Origin: Arthrobacter sp. M2012083
GTDB lineage: Bacteria; Actinomycetota; Actinomycetes; Actinomycetales; Micrococcaceae
Direction of reading: 5' to 3'
NCBI RefSeq assembly: GCF_000281065.1
Contig: NZ_AKKK01000050.1
Span: 1 to 45,905, forward strand
DNA length: 45,905 nt
In this document: positions 1-7,776 of the stretch, piece by piece
How the letters are laid out: every line of letters begins with the position of its first letter
Numbering within the stretch: the first letter of the stretch is position 1
Made by a program: the position numbers and the translations under genes
The notes under the pieces: generated by a model
Told to the model about the DNA's origin: nothing
Seen by the model: only the letters and a program-made list of their open reading frames with translations
Database searches by the model: none

Positions 1-488
1 TTGGCCGAGGTCAGGGAGGTGAGGTTGGTCAGGACTTTGTTCGCTGCGATCACCGGTGAGGACGCGACCACGGTGGTTTTGGTGCCCGTGCAGCTGTAGG
101 GGGCTGCGGCGCCGGTCCAGGCTACGGAGCAGTTTTCGATGGTCAGTTGCAGGCCGTTGGTGGCATCGGTGGTGAGCAGCGATGCGGTGGCGCCGGCGGA
201 GGTGGTGAGGGTGACGTTGTTCAGGTCCGAGTTGCCGGTGTTGGCCAGGGTGACGAGTTTTTCGACCTTGTCGCCGGGGAGCAGGCCTGCGACGGGGACG
301 TTGAGGGTGTTGGCCGGGCCGGGTGCGCCGAGTGCGATGGTGACGGTCCCGGCGGTGACTGCCTGGGAGGCGGAGGTGGAGGAGGTGAACGCGCCGTAGG
401 TGCCCATGCCGGCCACTGCGGCTGCGGTGCCGACCAGTGCGACGGACGCGAGGATTTTGCCGGAGGTGGTCTTGAGGCTGATGGCCAT
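1..488 (-). CDS. TasA/camelysin-like surface protein with SipW-type signal, 3' part outside window
   Basis: The gene starts at ATG 488 and runs off the left edge, leaving about 162 codons. The first 35 residues read as a SipW-dependent signal: a short basic start (MAISLKTTSGK), a hydrophobic core (ILASVALVGTAAAVAG), then TYGAFTSSTSA. This is typical of TasA/CalY-type proteins, whose signals are removed by a SipW-like peptidase. The mature part is rich in Thr, Ala, Ser and Asn, with a DUF11/TasA-like beta pattern (PVAGLLPGDKVEKLVTLANTGNSDL). An AAAGGA ribosome site lies about 10 nt upstream. Family role: cell-surface or fibre protein. The partner signal peptidase is not visible and would lie outside the window. 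Confidence 0.75.
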   Translation of the reverse strand, partial: MAISLKTTSGKILASVALVGTAAAVAGMGTYGAFTSSTSASQAVTAGTVTIALGAPGPANTLNVPVAGLLPGDKVEKLVTLANTGNSDLNNVTLTTSAGATASLLTTDATNGLQLTIENCSVAWTGAAAPYSCTGTKTTVVASSPVIAANKVLTNLTSLTSA

Positions 489-669
489 CTGAGTATGGTC
501 CTTTCGGGAGGCCGCCGTGGGTCTGGCCGGCTGTTCATTTCAGCCTCTCTGGCTGACAAGAACTACTGTGCCGGGCCCGGATCAAGAACAAATCCTGTGT
601 TCGGTCAACAGTTCCTCAAGAAAGCCTCAATACTCCTGCGGGCTCGGTGTCTGGACGTAGGCTGTACCT
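489..669. other. Divergent intergenic region between the surface protein and arr
   Basis: This 181-bp gap holds the promoters of the two divergent genes. The only clear element is TAGGCT at 658-663, six bases before the GTG of arr. A small CAGCC/GGCTG hairpin lies at about 541-555. I see no coding signal. Confidence 0.4.
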
Positions 670-1080
670 GTGAGTCAACCGCTGGACGAGGGTCCGTTCT
701 TTCACGGCACCAAAGCCCATCTTCGGGAAGGTGATCTCCTGAGGCCAGGTTTCAGGTCGAACTACCGACCTGAAGTTGTCATGAACCATATCTACTTCAC
801 GGCTCTTCGGGACGGTGCGGGGCTGGCTGCCGAGCTGGCGGCCGGCGACGGGGAGCCGCGCGTCTATGCCGTTGAACCCACAGGAGCGTTCGAGGACGAC
901 CCGAACGTGACCGACAAGAAATTCCCGGGAAACCCCACCCGATCGTTCCGCAGCAGCGCCCCTCTTAAGGTCATTGGTGAAGTGACCGACTGGACTCGCC
1001 TGACTCCCCAAGCACTGCAAGACTGGCGGGAACGGCTGATGGCAATCGTCGCGGACGAACGCTGCCAAATCATCAACTAG
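670..1080 (+). CDS. arr: NAD(+)-rifampin ADP-ribosyltransferase
   Basis: This 136-aa protein matches the Arr family over its full usual length. Visible hallmarks are FFHGTKAHL near the N-terminus, the MNHIYFTAL segment, YAVEPTGAFEDDPNVTDKKF in the centre and GNPTRSFRS after it. Arr transfers ADP-ribose from NAD to a hydroxyl of rifamycins and so inactivates them in the cytoplasm. The start is GTG 670. There is no Shine-Dalgarno sequence, but TAGGCT lies six bases upstream, so the mRNA is probably leaderless. Such genes are common on actinobacterial chromosomes and need not be recently acquired; nothing mobile is next to it. Confidence 0.93.
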   Translation: MSQPLDEGPFFHGTKAHLREGDLLRPGFRSNYRPEVVMNHIYFTALRDGAGLAAELAAGDGEPRVYAVEPTGAFEDDPNVTDKKFPGNPTRSFRSSAPLKVIGEVTDWTRLTPQALQDWRERLMAIVADERCQIIN

Positions 1081-1388
1081 CAGGCTTTGCGCGAATCCAG
1101 CGCTCAGGCTAGGTAGTGGACCCTCCGGAAACAGCAAAAAGACGAGTACCAACTACTCGTGTGCTGGCTTGGCGGCTCGTCTTTACTGGACCCAGCGGAT
1201 CCCCGCAACGGCCAGTGACCCCCCTCGTTGGCCGGGGCTGCCCAAGGGTCCGCGGCAGGGGCCGGACGGCATCACCCAGAAGTGCTGTCCGGCCCTGCGC
1301 ACAGTGCCCTGCCATTGTTTTCAGGGGCCCAGCATGTATATCGTTAACTATCGTTCAGTATCGTTCGCGACATACCGAGGTGAGCCTG
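1081..1388. other. Structured intergenic region with three hairpins
   Basis: No credible gene lies in this 308-bp gap. It holds three strong inverted repeats. First, ACGAGTA (1142-1148) pairs with TACTCGT (1154-1160). The same left arm can instead pair as AAAGACGAG (1138-1146) with CTCGTCTTT (1176-1184). Second, CGGCCA (1209-1214) pairs with TGGCCG (1229-1234). Third, GCAGGG-CCGGAC-GCA (1255-1271) pairs with TGC-GTCCGG-CCCTGC (1283-1298). One may terminate arr. The overlapping alternative pairing in the first looks like a switch or attenuator, but this is inference. Confidence 0.45.
1339..1365 (+). promoter_or_regulatory. Three phased TATCGTT repeats upstream of padR
   Basis: TATCGTT occurs at 1339-1345, 1349-1355 and 1359-1365, exactly one helical turn apart, and ends 23 bp before the padR start codon. 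Three direct repeats on one face of the helix are what an operator looks like. PadR proteins often repress their own genes, so autoregulation is a reasonable guess, although PadR operators are more often inverted repeats. Confidence 0.5.
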
Positions 1389-1925
1389 ATGCACAATTCA
1401 TTCCCTGCAAACGGATTTATGGGAAACAATCTGGACGGCATGTGGCAGGCCGTGGAGGAGTTCCGCTCGCGCTTTGAGAAGCGCTCAGGTACCAGGGCCG
1501 GGCGTGGCGAGTTGAGGACAGCCATTCTGGCCCTCCTCGCTGAGCGTCCAATGCACGGTTATCAGATCATCCGTGAAATCGAAGAGCGGAGCGGTGGAAG
1601 CTGGAAGCCGAGCGCCGGCTCCGTTTATCCGACCCTTCAGTTGCTGGCAGATGAGGGTTTCGTCAGCACTGAGGAATCAAATGGCCGCAAAATCTACTCC
1701 CTCACTGAAGCCGGACGCGAGGACGTTGCAAATGCCGAAACAGCAGCGCCTTGGGAGTCCGCTGGCAACACTCCTGGTTTCGGCGCGCTGCCCAAGGCAG
1801 GCGTTGAGCTTGCTCAGGCGGCGGCCCAGGTGGGTCGCACGGGTACGCCTAAGCAGGTGCAGGAAGCTGTGACGGTGTTGGAAGACGCACGCCGTCGGCT
1901 GTACTCGATCCTCGCCCGGGACTGA
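1389..1925 (+). CDS. PadR family transcriptional regulator
   Basis: The protein has 178 aa. Residues about 40-115 form the PadR winged helix: AILALLAERPMHGYQIIREI, then SAGSVYPTLQLLADEGFV, then a wing with GRKIYSLTEAG. A C-terminal helical region (QVQEAVTVLEDARRRLYSIL) should mediate dimerisation. I chose ATG 1389 because GAGGTGAG lies just upstream and the PadR fold begins soon after; a longer in-frame reading back to 1116 would run through the hairpin region. The stop lies 4 bp before the AarF-type gene, so the two are probably co-transcribed. The inducer is unknown. Confidence 0.88.
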   Translation: MHNSFPANGFMGNNLDGMWQAVEEFRSRFEKRSGTRAGRGELRTAILALLAERPMHGYQIIREIEERSGGSWKPSAGSVYPTLQLLADEGFVSTEESNGRKIYSLTEAGREDVANAETAAPWESAGNTPGFGALPKAGVELAQAAAQVGRTGTPKQVQEAVTVLEDARRRLYSILARD

Positions 1926-1929
1926 AGGG

Positions 1930-3633
1930 GTGACGTCGGTTCGACGCGACTGGACGGACCCCTTGGCCGGTGAAGCCCGGACCCGTTACCGTCGAATCCT
2001 GCGGTTTGCCGCATGGCATTTGCTGGTCACTTGGTGGTTCGAGCTGTTCCTGCCTCGAGTCGGGCTGCGCCGACTTACTGAACGCAGCCGGGCGCGAAGG
2101 ATGCGGCGCTTCGCGCAGCGCTTCCATGGTCTTGCGGTGGAGCTTGGCGGTTTGATGATCAAAGTGGGCCAGTTCATGTCTTCCAGGCTCGATGTGCTCC
2201 CGCCGGAGATCACTGCCGAGCTGGAGGGACTTCAGGACGAAGTTCCGCCGGTCCCCTTCCCGGCCATTCGCGCGCTTGCTGAGGCCGAACTGGGTGCGCC
2301 CTTGGAAGCAGTGTTCGCTTCGATCGACGAAACACCGATCGCAGCCGCGTCACTCGGGCAGGCCCACCGGGCGAAATTGCTCCCCGGCAACGCTGAAGAC
2401 ACTGGCCTCAGCAGCGTGGTTTTCAAAGTGCAGAGACCGGGCATCGATAAGATCGTGGACGTCGATCTCGCTGCCCTGAGGAGAGTGGGTGGCTGGCTTA
2501 GCCGCATTCGTATCGTCTCAAACCGCGCCGATGTGCCCGCCCTCATCAAAGAGTTCGCCCAGACCAGCCTCGAGGAAATCGATTACCTGAATGAGGCAGC
2601 AAATTCAGAGCGCTTTGCTGCTGACTTCGTCGACGACGCCCGGGTGACGGTGCCGGGGGTGGTCTGGGAACGGACCACACGCCGCGTGCTCACCTTGGAA
2701 GATGTCACAGCCATCAAGATCACGGATGCGGAGTCGCTGCGCATGGCGGGGATCGACCCTGCCTCCGTTGCCCCTGTTTTCGCTTCAGTGATGTTTGATC
2801 AGTTGTTCACCAACGGTTTCTTCCACGCCGATCCGCACCCCGGCAATATCTTTGTTACACCCAATGCCGGATCAGCGGCGCATCCATGGAAACTGACGTT
2901 TATCGATTTCGGGATGATGGGCGAGGTTCCCGCGAAGACCAGGAGCGGACTGCGTAAACTCCTGATCGCGGCTGCCTCGCGGGATGGAAAGGGTCTCGTC
3001 GCCGCCATCAGCGACGTCGGCGTCTTGATGCCCTCGGCTGATACTGCCGAGTTGGAGCGGGCCATGACGCAGCTGTTCGCACGTTTTGGCGGGATGGGTT
3101 TCGCTGAACTTCGCGATGTGGATCCGCGGGAATTCCGTGATTTTGGCGCGGAGTTCGGCAATGTGATCAGGTCGCTTCCGTTTCAGTTGCCGGAGAATTT
3201 CCTGCTCATCATCCGTGCAATGTCGCTTACATCGGGGGTGTGCAGTTCGCTGGACGTCCGTTTCAATCTGTGGGATTCGGTGGAACCGTATGCGGCACAG
3301 TTGCTGCGCGATGAGCGCGGCAATCTCGTCAACGACGTCGCTGCACAGGCGTTCGACGCCGCCGCGCTGGCCTTGCGCCTGCCGAAGCGACTCGACGGGT
3401 TGGTCACCAAACTGGAAGACGGTGCGCTGCAGGTATCCAACCGGCGCCTGGAACGACAAATTGCCCGCATTATCGCCTTGCTCAAGCGAGCAGTGGGTGC
3501 GCTGGTCTTCGGAGCGATCCTGGTGGCTGGATCCGTGATCCGGGCGGAGGACTTAGTGCTCGGCAACGTGCTGATGTTCGGGTCGGTGGTTCCGCTGCTC
3601 TACGGTTTGTGGTCCGGCCGGGGTCATCTGTAA
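1930..3633 (+). CDS. ABC1/AarF/UbiB-family atypical kinase
   Basis: This 567-aa protein has the UbiB/ADCK signatures: the KxGQ motif (MIKVGQFMSSR), the alanine-rich loop AAASLGQAHRA, the lysine strand VVFKVQRPGI, EIDYLNEAANSERF, the catalytic-loop equivalent FFHADPHPGNIF and the metal motif FIDFGMMG. Two hydrophobic segments near the C-terminus (about 520-565) anchor it to the membrane. Family members act as ATPases or kinases in quinone and isoprenoid-lipid metabolism, but many actinobacterial members are uncharacterised. The GTG start at 1930 overlaps the AAGGGG after the padR stop, so translation is probably coupled. The PadR partner suggests inducible expression. Confidence 0.88.
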   Translation: MTSVRRDWTDPLAGEARTRYRRILRFAAWHLLVTWWFELFLPRVGLRRLTERSRARRMRRFAQRFHGLAVELGGLMIKVGQFMSSRLDVLPPEITAELEGLQDEVPPVPFPAIRALAEAELGAPLEAVFASIDETPIAAASLGQAHRAKLLPGNAEDTGLSSVVFKVQRPGIDKIVDVDLAALRRVGGWLSRIRIVSNRADVPALIKEFAQTSLEEIDYLNEAANSERFAADFVDDARVTVPGVVWERTTRRVLTLEDVTAIKITDAESLRMAGIDPASVAPVFASVMFDQLFTNGFFHADPHPGNIFVTPNAGSAAHPWKLTFIDFGMMGEVPAKTRSGLRKLLIAAASRDGKGLVAAISDVGVLMPSADTAELERAMTQLFARFGGMGFAELRDVDPREFRDFGAEFGNVIRSLPFQLPENFLLIIRAMSLTSGVCSSLDVRFNLWDSVEPYAAQLLRDERGNLVNDVAAQAFDAAALALRLPKRLDGLVTKLEDGALQVSNRRLERQIARIIALLKRAVGALVFGAILVAGSVIRAEDLVLGNVLMFGSVVPLLYGLWSGRGHL

Positions 3634-3662
3634 GCAAACCTTCGTCGTCGTAGAATTGCCCT

Positions 3663-4184
3663 GTGACTCAGACCCCCGCCCCACGTCCCGAGGCCTCCGG
3701 CAACATGTCCGGCCCCATCCTGGTGGGGGTGATGCCGGGGCAACATGCCATCGTCGTGGAGCAGGCAGCGCAGGTGGCCGCCCGCGCGGGCCTGCCACTG
3801 GTCTGCGCCTATGCGGATGTCACGGTGTATCCCGTGGACGGAACAACCGGCGGGCCGGCCGCCCCGATTGATCCGGATGGCCTCGATGAAACCCAAAGAA
3901 TTCCCGAATCGTTGATGGCGAACATCGCCGAACAACTGGCCGGCCGGAACGTCGAGTGGTCCATCGTTCCGCTGGCGGGCGAGCCTGCACGAGCCTTGGC
4001 TCGCGAGGCCGGGGACATCGGTGCCTCCATGATCGTGGTGGGTACGCGGGAGCACAACCTAACGGCTGCACTCAAAGAGCTGACGGCGGGTTCCGTAGCC
4101 CGGCATCTGGTCCATCGCCAAGACTTGCCTGTGCTCGTTGTCCCCGTGAACCCGCGAGTCCCGGACGACGATGACGACGACTGA
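3663..4184 (+). CDS. Universal stress protein (UspA family)
   Basis: This is a single-domain USP of 173 aa, with the first strand ILVGVMPGQHA, the central AREAGDIGASMIVVGTRE and the phosphate-binding tail AGSVARHL followed by LPVLVVP. The usual second glycine of the GxxGx9GS motif is Glu here, so ATP binding is likely but not certain. It ends in an acidic tail, PDDDDDD. The start is GTG 3663, with TAGAAT six bases upstream (3651-3656), a clear leaderless promoter. Its last 14 bp overlap the first fluoride channel gene, so usp-crcB-crcB form one transcript. Confidence 0.88.
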   Translation: MTQTPAPRPEASGNMSGPILVGVMPGQHAIVVEQAAQVAARAGLPLVCAYADVTVYPVDGTTGGPAAPIDPDGLDETQRIPESLMANIAEQLAGRNVEWSIVPLAGEPARALAREAGDIGASMIVVGTREHNLTAALKELTAGSVARHLVHRQDLPVLVVPVNPRVPDDDDDD

Positions 4185-4614
4185 GGCAAAAAGACCAATT
4201 CATCTTCATTGGGGTTTCATCGGCATAGTAGCGGCAGGAGGGGTGTTCGGAGCGCTCGCTCGATACGGACTGGGGCCCATCATCCCCGTGCCGGGTGCCT
4301 GGCCACTCCCCACCTTGGTCATTAATCTCTCCGGTGCGCTGGCACTGGGCGCCCTACTGGAAGGGCTCTCCCGCAGAGGGCCCGACGTCGGCAGTCGCCG
4401 TGTCTTGCGGCTTGCCTTGGGTACGGGCTTCCTAGGCGCTTTCACGACGTACAGCACCCTCGCTTTGGATGCAGTCCATCTGTTGACGGCGGATGAAATA
4501 GCGGGAGTTGCCGGGTATCTTGCTACCAGCCTGCTCGGCGGAGCGGCGGCCACTACCGCAGGCATCTGGTTGGGAGCTTGGCATCACAGGCGTTCCATGG
4601 GACAGCACTCGTGA
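4171..4614 (+). CDS. crcB: Fluoride efflux channel Fluc/CrcB, first copy
   Basis: This 147-aa protein has four membrane helices. Fluc features are GGVFGALARYGLG in helix 1, the pore asparagine in LVINLSGALALGALL in helix 2 and GTGFLGAFTTYSTLALD in helix 3. Fluc proteins assemble as antiparallel dimers and let fluoride out of the cell. ATG 4171 lies inside the end of usp, with a weak GGACGACG upstream. The stop overlaps the GTG of the second copy by 4 bp (GTGA). Paired, slightly divergent Fluc genes are common in Gram-positive bacteria and may form heterodimers. No fluoride riboswitch is visible upstream of the operon. Confidence 0.92.
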   Translation: MTTTEAKRPIHLHWGFIGIVAAGGVFGALARYGLGPIIPVPGAWPLPTLVINLSGALALGALLEGLSRRGPDVGSRRVLRLALGTGFLGAFTTYSTLALDAVHLLTADEIAGVAGYLATSLLGGAAATTAGIWLGAWHHRRSMGQHS

Positions 4615-4982
4615 CAGTCCTCTTCCTCGCCTTGGCTGGAGGCATCGGCGCAGCTACCAGGTTCATGGTGGACGGTTTGATCAGGCATCGGCTGAAGACG
4701 GCCCTCCCGTGGGGAACCATCCTGATCAACGTCTCAGGTTCCTTGGCGCTCGGGTTCCTTGCCGGACTGCTGATGCGGGGCCAAACACCTGAGTCCCTGT
4801 TCTTAATCGTGGGAACAGGCTTCCTGGGTGGATACACCACGTTCAGTACGGCAAGCCTGGAGACCATCCGGCTGATCCAAAGTGGCAGGACGGGTTTGGC
4901 GCTCATTAACGGCCTGGGATCCATGGCGGCAAGCGTTCTTGCTGCAGCGGCAGGAGTGGGGATTGGCCTGTTGCCCGCTTGA
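4611..4982 (+). CDS. crcB: Fluoride efflux channel Fluc/CrcB, second copy
   Basis: This 123-aa Fluc protein is shorter at both ends than its neighbour. It shows GGIGAATRFMVDG, ILINVSGSLALGFLAGLL with the pore asparagine, and GTGFLGGYTTFSTASLE. I chose GTG 4611 because it gives the usual GTGA overlap with the upstream stop and starts directly at the first helix (MTVLFLALAGG); an upstream TTG at 4578 would add 11 non-hydrophobic residues. It probably pairs with the first copy as a heterodimeric channel, or each copy forms a homodimer. Confidence 0.9.
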   Translation: MTVLFLALAGGIGAATRFMVDGLIRHRLKTALPWGTILINVSGSLALGFLAGLLMRGQTPESLFLIVGTGFLGGYTTFSTASLETIRLIQSGRTGLALINGLGSMAASVLAAAAGVGIGLLPA

Positions 4983-5053
4983 GCAGGTTGATGGCTTCAG
5001 CAGTGGCGAACCTCACCCACAAAAGTGTCATGGCCCGGCTGTAGGATCGAGCC

Positions 5054-5584
5054 ATGGCTAAGAAGACTTTCAATGAGCTGTTGTCCGCCCAGGTCGCCAA
5101 TGAGTTTGCGGCCTCCCAGCAATACATCGCAGTAGCTGTGTATTTTGATGGCGAAGACTTGCCGCAGCTGGCCCGTCACTTCTATCGCCAGGCCCTCGAA
5201 GAGCGCAACCACGCCATGATGATGGTCCAATACATGCTGGACCGTAACGTGCACGTGGAGATCCCGGGTATCGCCCCGGTGCGCAACAACTTCAGCAACG
5301 CCAAGGAGCCCATCGCCCTCGCCTTGGAGCAGGAAAAGGAAGTCACCAGGAGCATTGAGGAGATGTTCCGCGTTGCCCGTGCAGAGGGCGACGCTTTGGG
5401 TGAGCAGTTCATGCTGTGGTTCCTCAAGGAACAGGTCGAGGAAGTTGCCTCAATGACCACATTGCTGAACATCACGGAACGTGCAGAGAACCTCTTCGAC
5501 ATCGAGAACTACGTCGCGCGCGAAACCGTAGGCGACGGCGGACACGACACCAGCGCGCCATCGGCCGCCGGCGGGGTCATCTAG
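5054..5584 (+). CDS. Non-haem ferritin (iron storage)
   Basis: This 176-aa ferritin has a four-helix bundle with diiron ligands visible in LLSAQVANEFAASQQYIA (Glu in helix A), ALEERNHAMMM (the Glu-x-x-His pair in helix B), LEQEKEVTRSIEE (helix C) and LKEQVEEVASM (helix D). It resembles mycobacterial BfrB, a haem-free ferritin, including its extended, flexible C-terminal tail. It oxidises Fe(II) and stores iron in a 24-mer shell in the cytoplasm. ATG 5054 is preceded by TAGGAT at 5042-5047, six bases away, so the mRNA is probably leaderless. It is transcribed separately from the crcB genes. Confidence 0.92.
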   Translation: MAKKTFNELLSAQVANEFAASQQYIAVAVYFDGEDLPQLARHFYRQALEERNHAMMMVQYMLDRNVHVEIPGIAPVRNNFSNAKEPIALALEQEKEVTRSIEEMFRVARAEGDALGEQFMLWFLKEQVEEVASMTTLLNITERAENLFDIENYVARETVGDGGHDTSAPSAAGGVI

Positions 5585-5585
5585 T

Positions 5586-5641
5586 TACCCGCCTCGGGTA
5601 GGTACCTCAAGGGGCCGCTGGATGCTTAGCTTCCGGCGGCC
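5586..5641. terminator. Convergent terminator hairpins between ferritin and zapE
   Basis: Two stems lie just after the ferritin stop: TACCCG (5586-5591) with CGGGTA (5595-5600), and GGCCGCTGG (5613-5621) with CCGGCGGCC (5633-5641), which has one mismatch. The second overlaps the last codons of the minus-strand ATPase gene and could end transcription from both sides. Confidence 0.5.
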
Positions 5642-6774
5642 TCTTCGCTGTCCATGTTCTTGTCCGGATGGGACCGGCTCAACAAGGACAAACGGCTGGC
5701 GATGCGCGCAAAGTCCACCGGCAGGGTGTTGCCGCTGGGCTCAACGTCCCAGTCGAGAGGTCCATCGCCCACCAGGAACAGCGTGATGTCCTGGTCGTAA
5801 AGGACATCCACCACGTTGCCGAACCGCTGCCAGGCTGAAGCGGACGCAGCATCATCCGCCGGCGAGGGAACGTCGTCGATGACCCATGTCCTGAATGTTT
5901 CAGCCAAGGCGAGAAAGTCCGACGTCGAGGTCAACCCTCCGCACAGTTCCTCAAATCCAACCCACAGGAGATCCGGATCGGAGTTCTTGACCACGATCGG
6001 TTGGGTGGTGGGGGTCAACACGCGGCTTTGCGGGGGCGTTGGCCGGAAGAGGCCCAGGCGCCCCAGTTGTAGGGGTGTGCCGGGGGAAATAATGCGGCCT
6101 GAGCGAAACGCACCAATACCGGTAGCAGGGTCGGTTCCAACAACCGGATGGCGACGAAAATCCGAGGCGCCACTGATTTCCACGGTATCCATCATCTCCT
6201 TGATCGCCTCGATGGTGGGCAGGAAATGGTCGTGCCATAGGGGATTGGGCAGCAAGTCGTCCGGGGCGTAATTGGATGTCACCACAAGGGGAACCCGACG
6301 CTGCGCCGCCGCCCGGAGCAAGCGGGAAATGAACATGCCGTCGCCGATGTCGTGGACGTGGAACTCGTCAAAGAACAGAACCTCAACGTTGTCCAGCAGC
6401 GCGTCCACTGACTGCTGGATTGCTGGTCCATTACCGGACTCCAAGCCAAGCATGCCGCTATGGAGCTTACGAAAAAAATCGTGGAAGTGGACACGCCGCT
6501 TCCGCGCCTCGAGCCGTCCATAGAAGCTATCCATCAGCCACGTCTTACCGCGGCCAACAGGTCCGTGGAGGTAAAGGCTTCGGGGCGGTTTCCCGGGAAG
6601 CGCCCGACGGCGGCGAGTTACCTGGGCGCCGAAGGCTGCCAATCGCTCGGCTGCTTGCCGCTGGCTGGATTCGAGCTCAAAACCCGACCGCGCGGCGTCG
6701 TGCGCCATGCCCTCAACCAAACTCCCCATGACGTCGCGCCGAGTGCGCGGATCAGGCCTCAACGGCGGCGTCAC
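5626..6774 (-). CDS. zapE: AFG1/ZapE-family ATPase
   Basis: This 382-aa AAA-like protein has a P-loop at 71-78 (GPVGRGKT), a Walker B with VLFFDEFHVHD, and the family signatures FHDFFRKLH and VPLVVTSNYAPDDLL. ZapE is tied to division-ring stability in E. coli, and the eukaryotic homologue AFG1/LACE1 acts in mitochondrial protein quality control; the actinobacterial role is not settled. I chose GTG 6774 because it overlaps the corA stop as GTGA, which implies translational coupling; a longer start at 6861 would add 29 residues inside corA with no family match. The C-terminus (DKNMDSEEAAGS) is unstructured. Confidence 0.85.
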   Translation of the reverse strand: MTPPLRPDPRTRRDVMGSLVEGMAHDAARSGFELESSQRQAAERLAAFGAQVTRRRRALPGKPPRSLYLHGPVGRGKTWLMDSFYGRLEARKRRVHFHDFFRKLHSGMLGLESGNGPAIQQSVDALLDNVEVLFFDEFHVHDIGDGMFISRLLRAAAQRRVPLVVTSNYAPDDLLPNPLWHDHFLPTIEAIKEMMDTVEISGASDFRRHPVVGTDPATGIGAFRSGRIISPGTPLQLGRLGLFRPTPPQSRVLTPTTQPIVVKNSDPDLLWVGFEELCGGLTSTSDFLALAETFRTWVIDDVPSPADDAASASAWQRFGNVVDVLYDQDITLFLVGDGPLDWDVEPSGNTLPVDFARIASRLSLLSRSHPDKNMDSEEAAGS

Positions 6775-7766
6775 AACCAGCCTTTGCGTTTGAAGATGAC
6801 ATACATGAGCAATGCGGCGCCGAACATGAGCCCAACTGCCAGAGGGTAGCCGAAGTCCCAATGCAGCTCGGGCATATGGTCGAAGTTCATTCCGTAGACG
6901 CCCGCCACGAAGGATGGAGCAAAGAGGATAGCTGCCCAGGAGGAGATCTTCTTGACCTGCTCGTTTTGGGCTGCGCTGGCCTCGTTTTGGCGGTTGGCGG
7001 TCAGCGTTCCGTCAAGGGTGAGCGCGTTCTGAAGGAGATCCCGGAATGAGTTGGCCCTGGAGATCACGCGTTGGACGTGGTCCTCGACGTCCCGGAGCGA
7101 GCGCTGCAGCTCGATGTCCACGCCGTACTTCTCGAAGCCCTTCTCCAGCAGCACCATCATGTTCGGAAGGGGATGAATGGCACGCTGGAACTGGATCACT
7201 TCGCGGGCGAGCTCATAGATGCGGCGTGAAACGGCGCTATCACCGCTGAAGAGCTGATCTTCAATCTCGTCGATGTCATTTTCCAGGCCCGCAACCACCG
7301 GGGCGTAATCATCCACCACTTGGTCCAGGAGGGCGTACAGGACCGCCTCGGGGCCGTGGCGGAGGAGGTCCGGGCGCTCCTCAAGCCGCTTACGCACACG
7401 GGCCACGCCACCGGTTTCGGCATGCCGGATGGTCACCACAAAGTTCGGTCCCGTGAAGACGTGGAGCTCGCCGAACTCCACAGTTTCGGTTTCGTCCAGG
7501 TAGCGGGCCGGCCGCAGTACCGTAAACAGGTTGTGGTCGTAGCGCTCAAGCTTTGGCCGCTGGTGCGCCGAGACGGCGTCTTCCACTGCGAGCTCGTGAA
7601 GCCCGAACTCTTGGGCGACGGCGGCCATCTCCTCTTGCGTGGGACGGTACAGGCCAATCCAAGCCATGCCGCCATGTTCCGCCAACGTCTCAAAGGTCTG
7701 TTCGAGGGTGCGGGGGGTGGCTGTGCGGACGCCGTCCACGTATACGGCGTTGTCGATAATGGTCAC
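6771..7766 (-). CDS. corA: CorA-family magnesium/cobalt transporter
   Basis: This 331-aa protein has the standard CorA layout: a large cytoplasmic alpha/beta N-domain, a long stalk helix, and two C-terminal membrane helices with the signature YGMN at about 291-294 and the loop after it (FDHMPELHW). The tail is basic (KRKGWL). The GMN motif forms the pore mouth that selects hydrated Mg2+. The GTG start at 7766 has TAGCGT seven bases upstream, overlapping the stop of the DUF1761 gene, so it may be both co-transcribed and transcribed on its own as a leaderless mRNA. It overlaps zapE by 4 bp. Confidence 0.92.
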   Translation of the reverse strand: MTIIDNAVYVDGVRTATPRTLEQTFETLAEHGGMAWIGLYRPTQEEMAAVAQEFGLHELAVEDAVSAHQRPKLERYDHNLFTVLRPARYLDETETVEFGELHVFTGPNFVVTIRHAETGGVARVRKRLEERPDLLRHGPEAVLYALLDQVVDDYAPVVAGLENDIDEIEDQLFSGDSAVSRRIYELAREVIQFQRAIHPLPNMMVLLEKGFEKYGVDIELQRSLRDVEDHVQRVISRANSFRDLLQNALTLDGTLTANRQNEASAAQNEQVKKISSWAAILFAPSFVAGVYGMNFDHMPELHWDFGYPLAVGLMFGAALLMYVIFKRKGWL

Positions 7767-7776
7767 TGGTTGAACG

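Noticed and set aside
670..1080. arr as a recently acquired resistance cassette
   Set aside because: There is no integrase, attC site, insertion sequence or shift in base composition nearby; chromosomal arr is widespread in actinobacteria.
1116..1388. N-terminal extension of the PadR protein
   Set aside because: It would run through the hairpins and operator-like repeats; ATG 1389 has a good ribosome site and fits the family.
3634..3662. Fluoride riboswitch upstream of the crcB operon
   Set aside because: The 29-bp gap is too short and has no crcB-RNA motif; a -10 box ends it.
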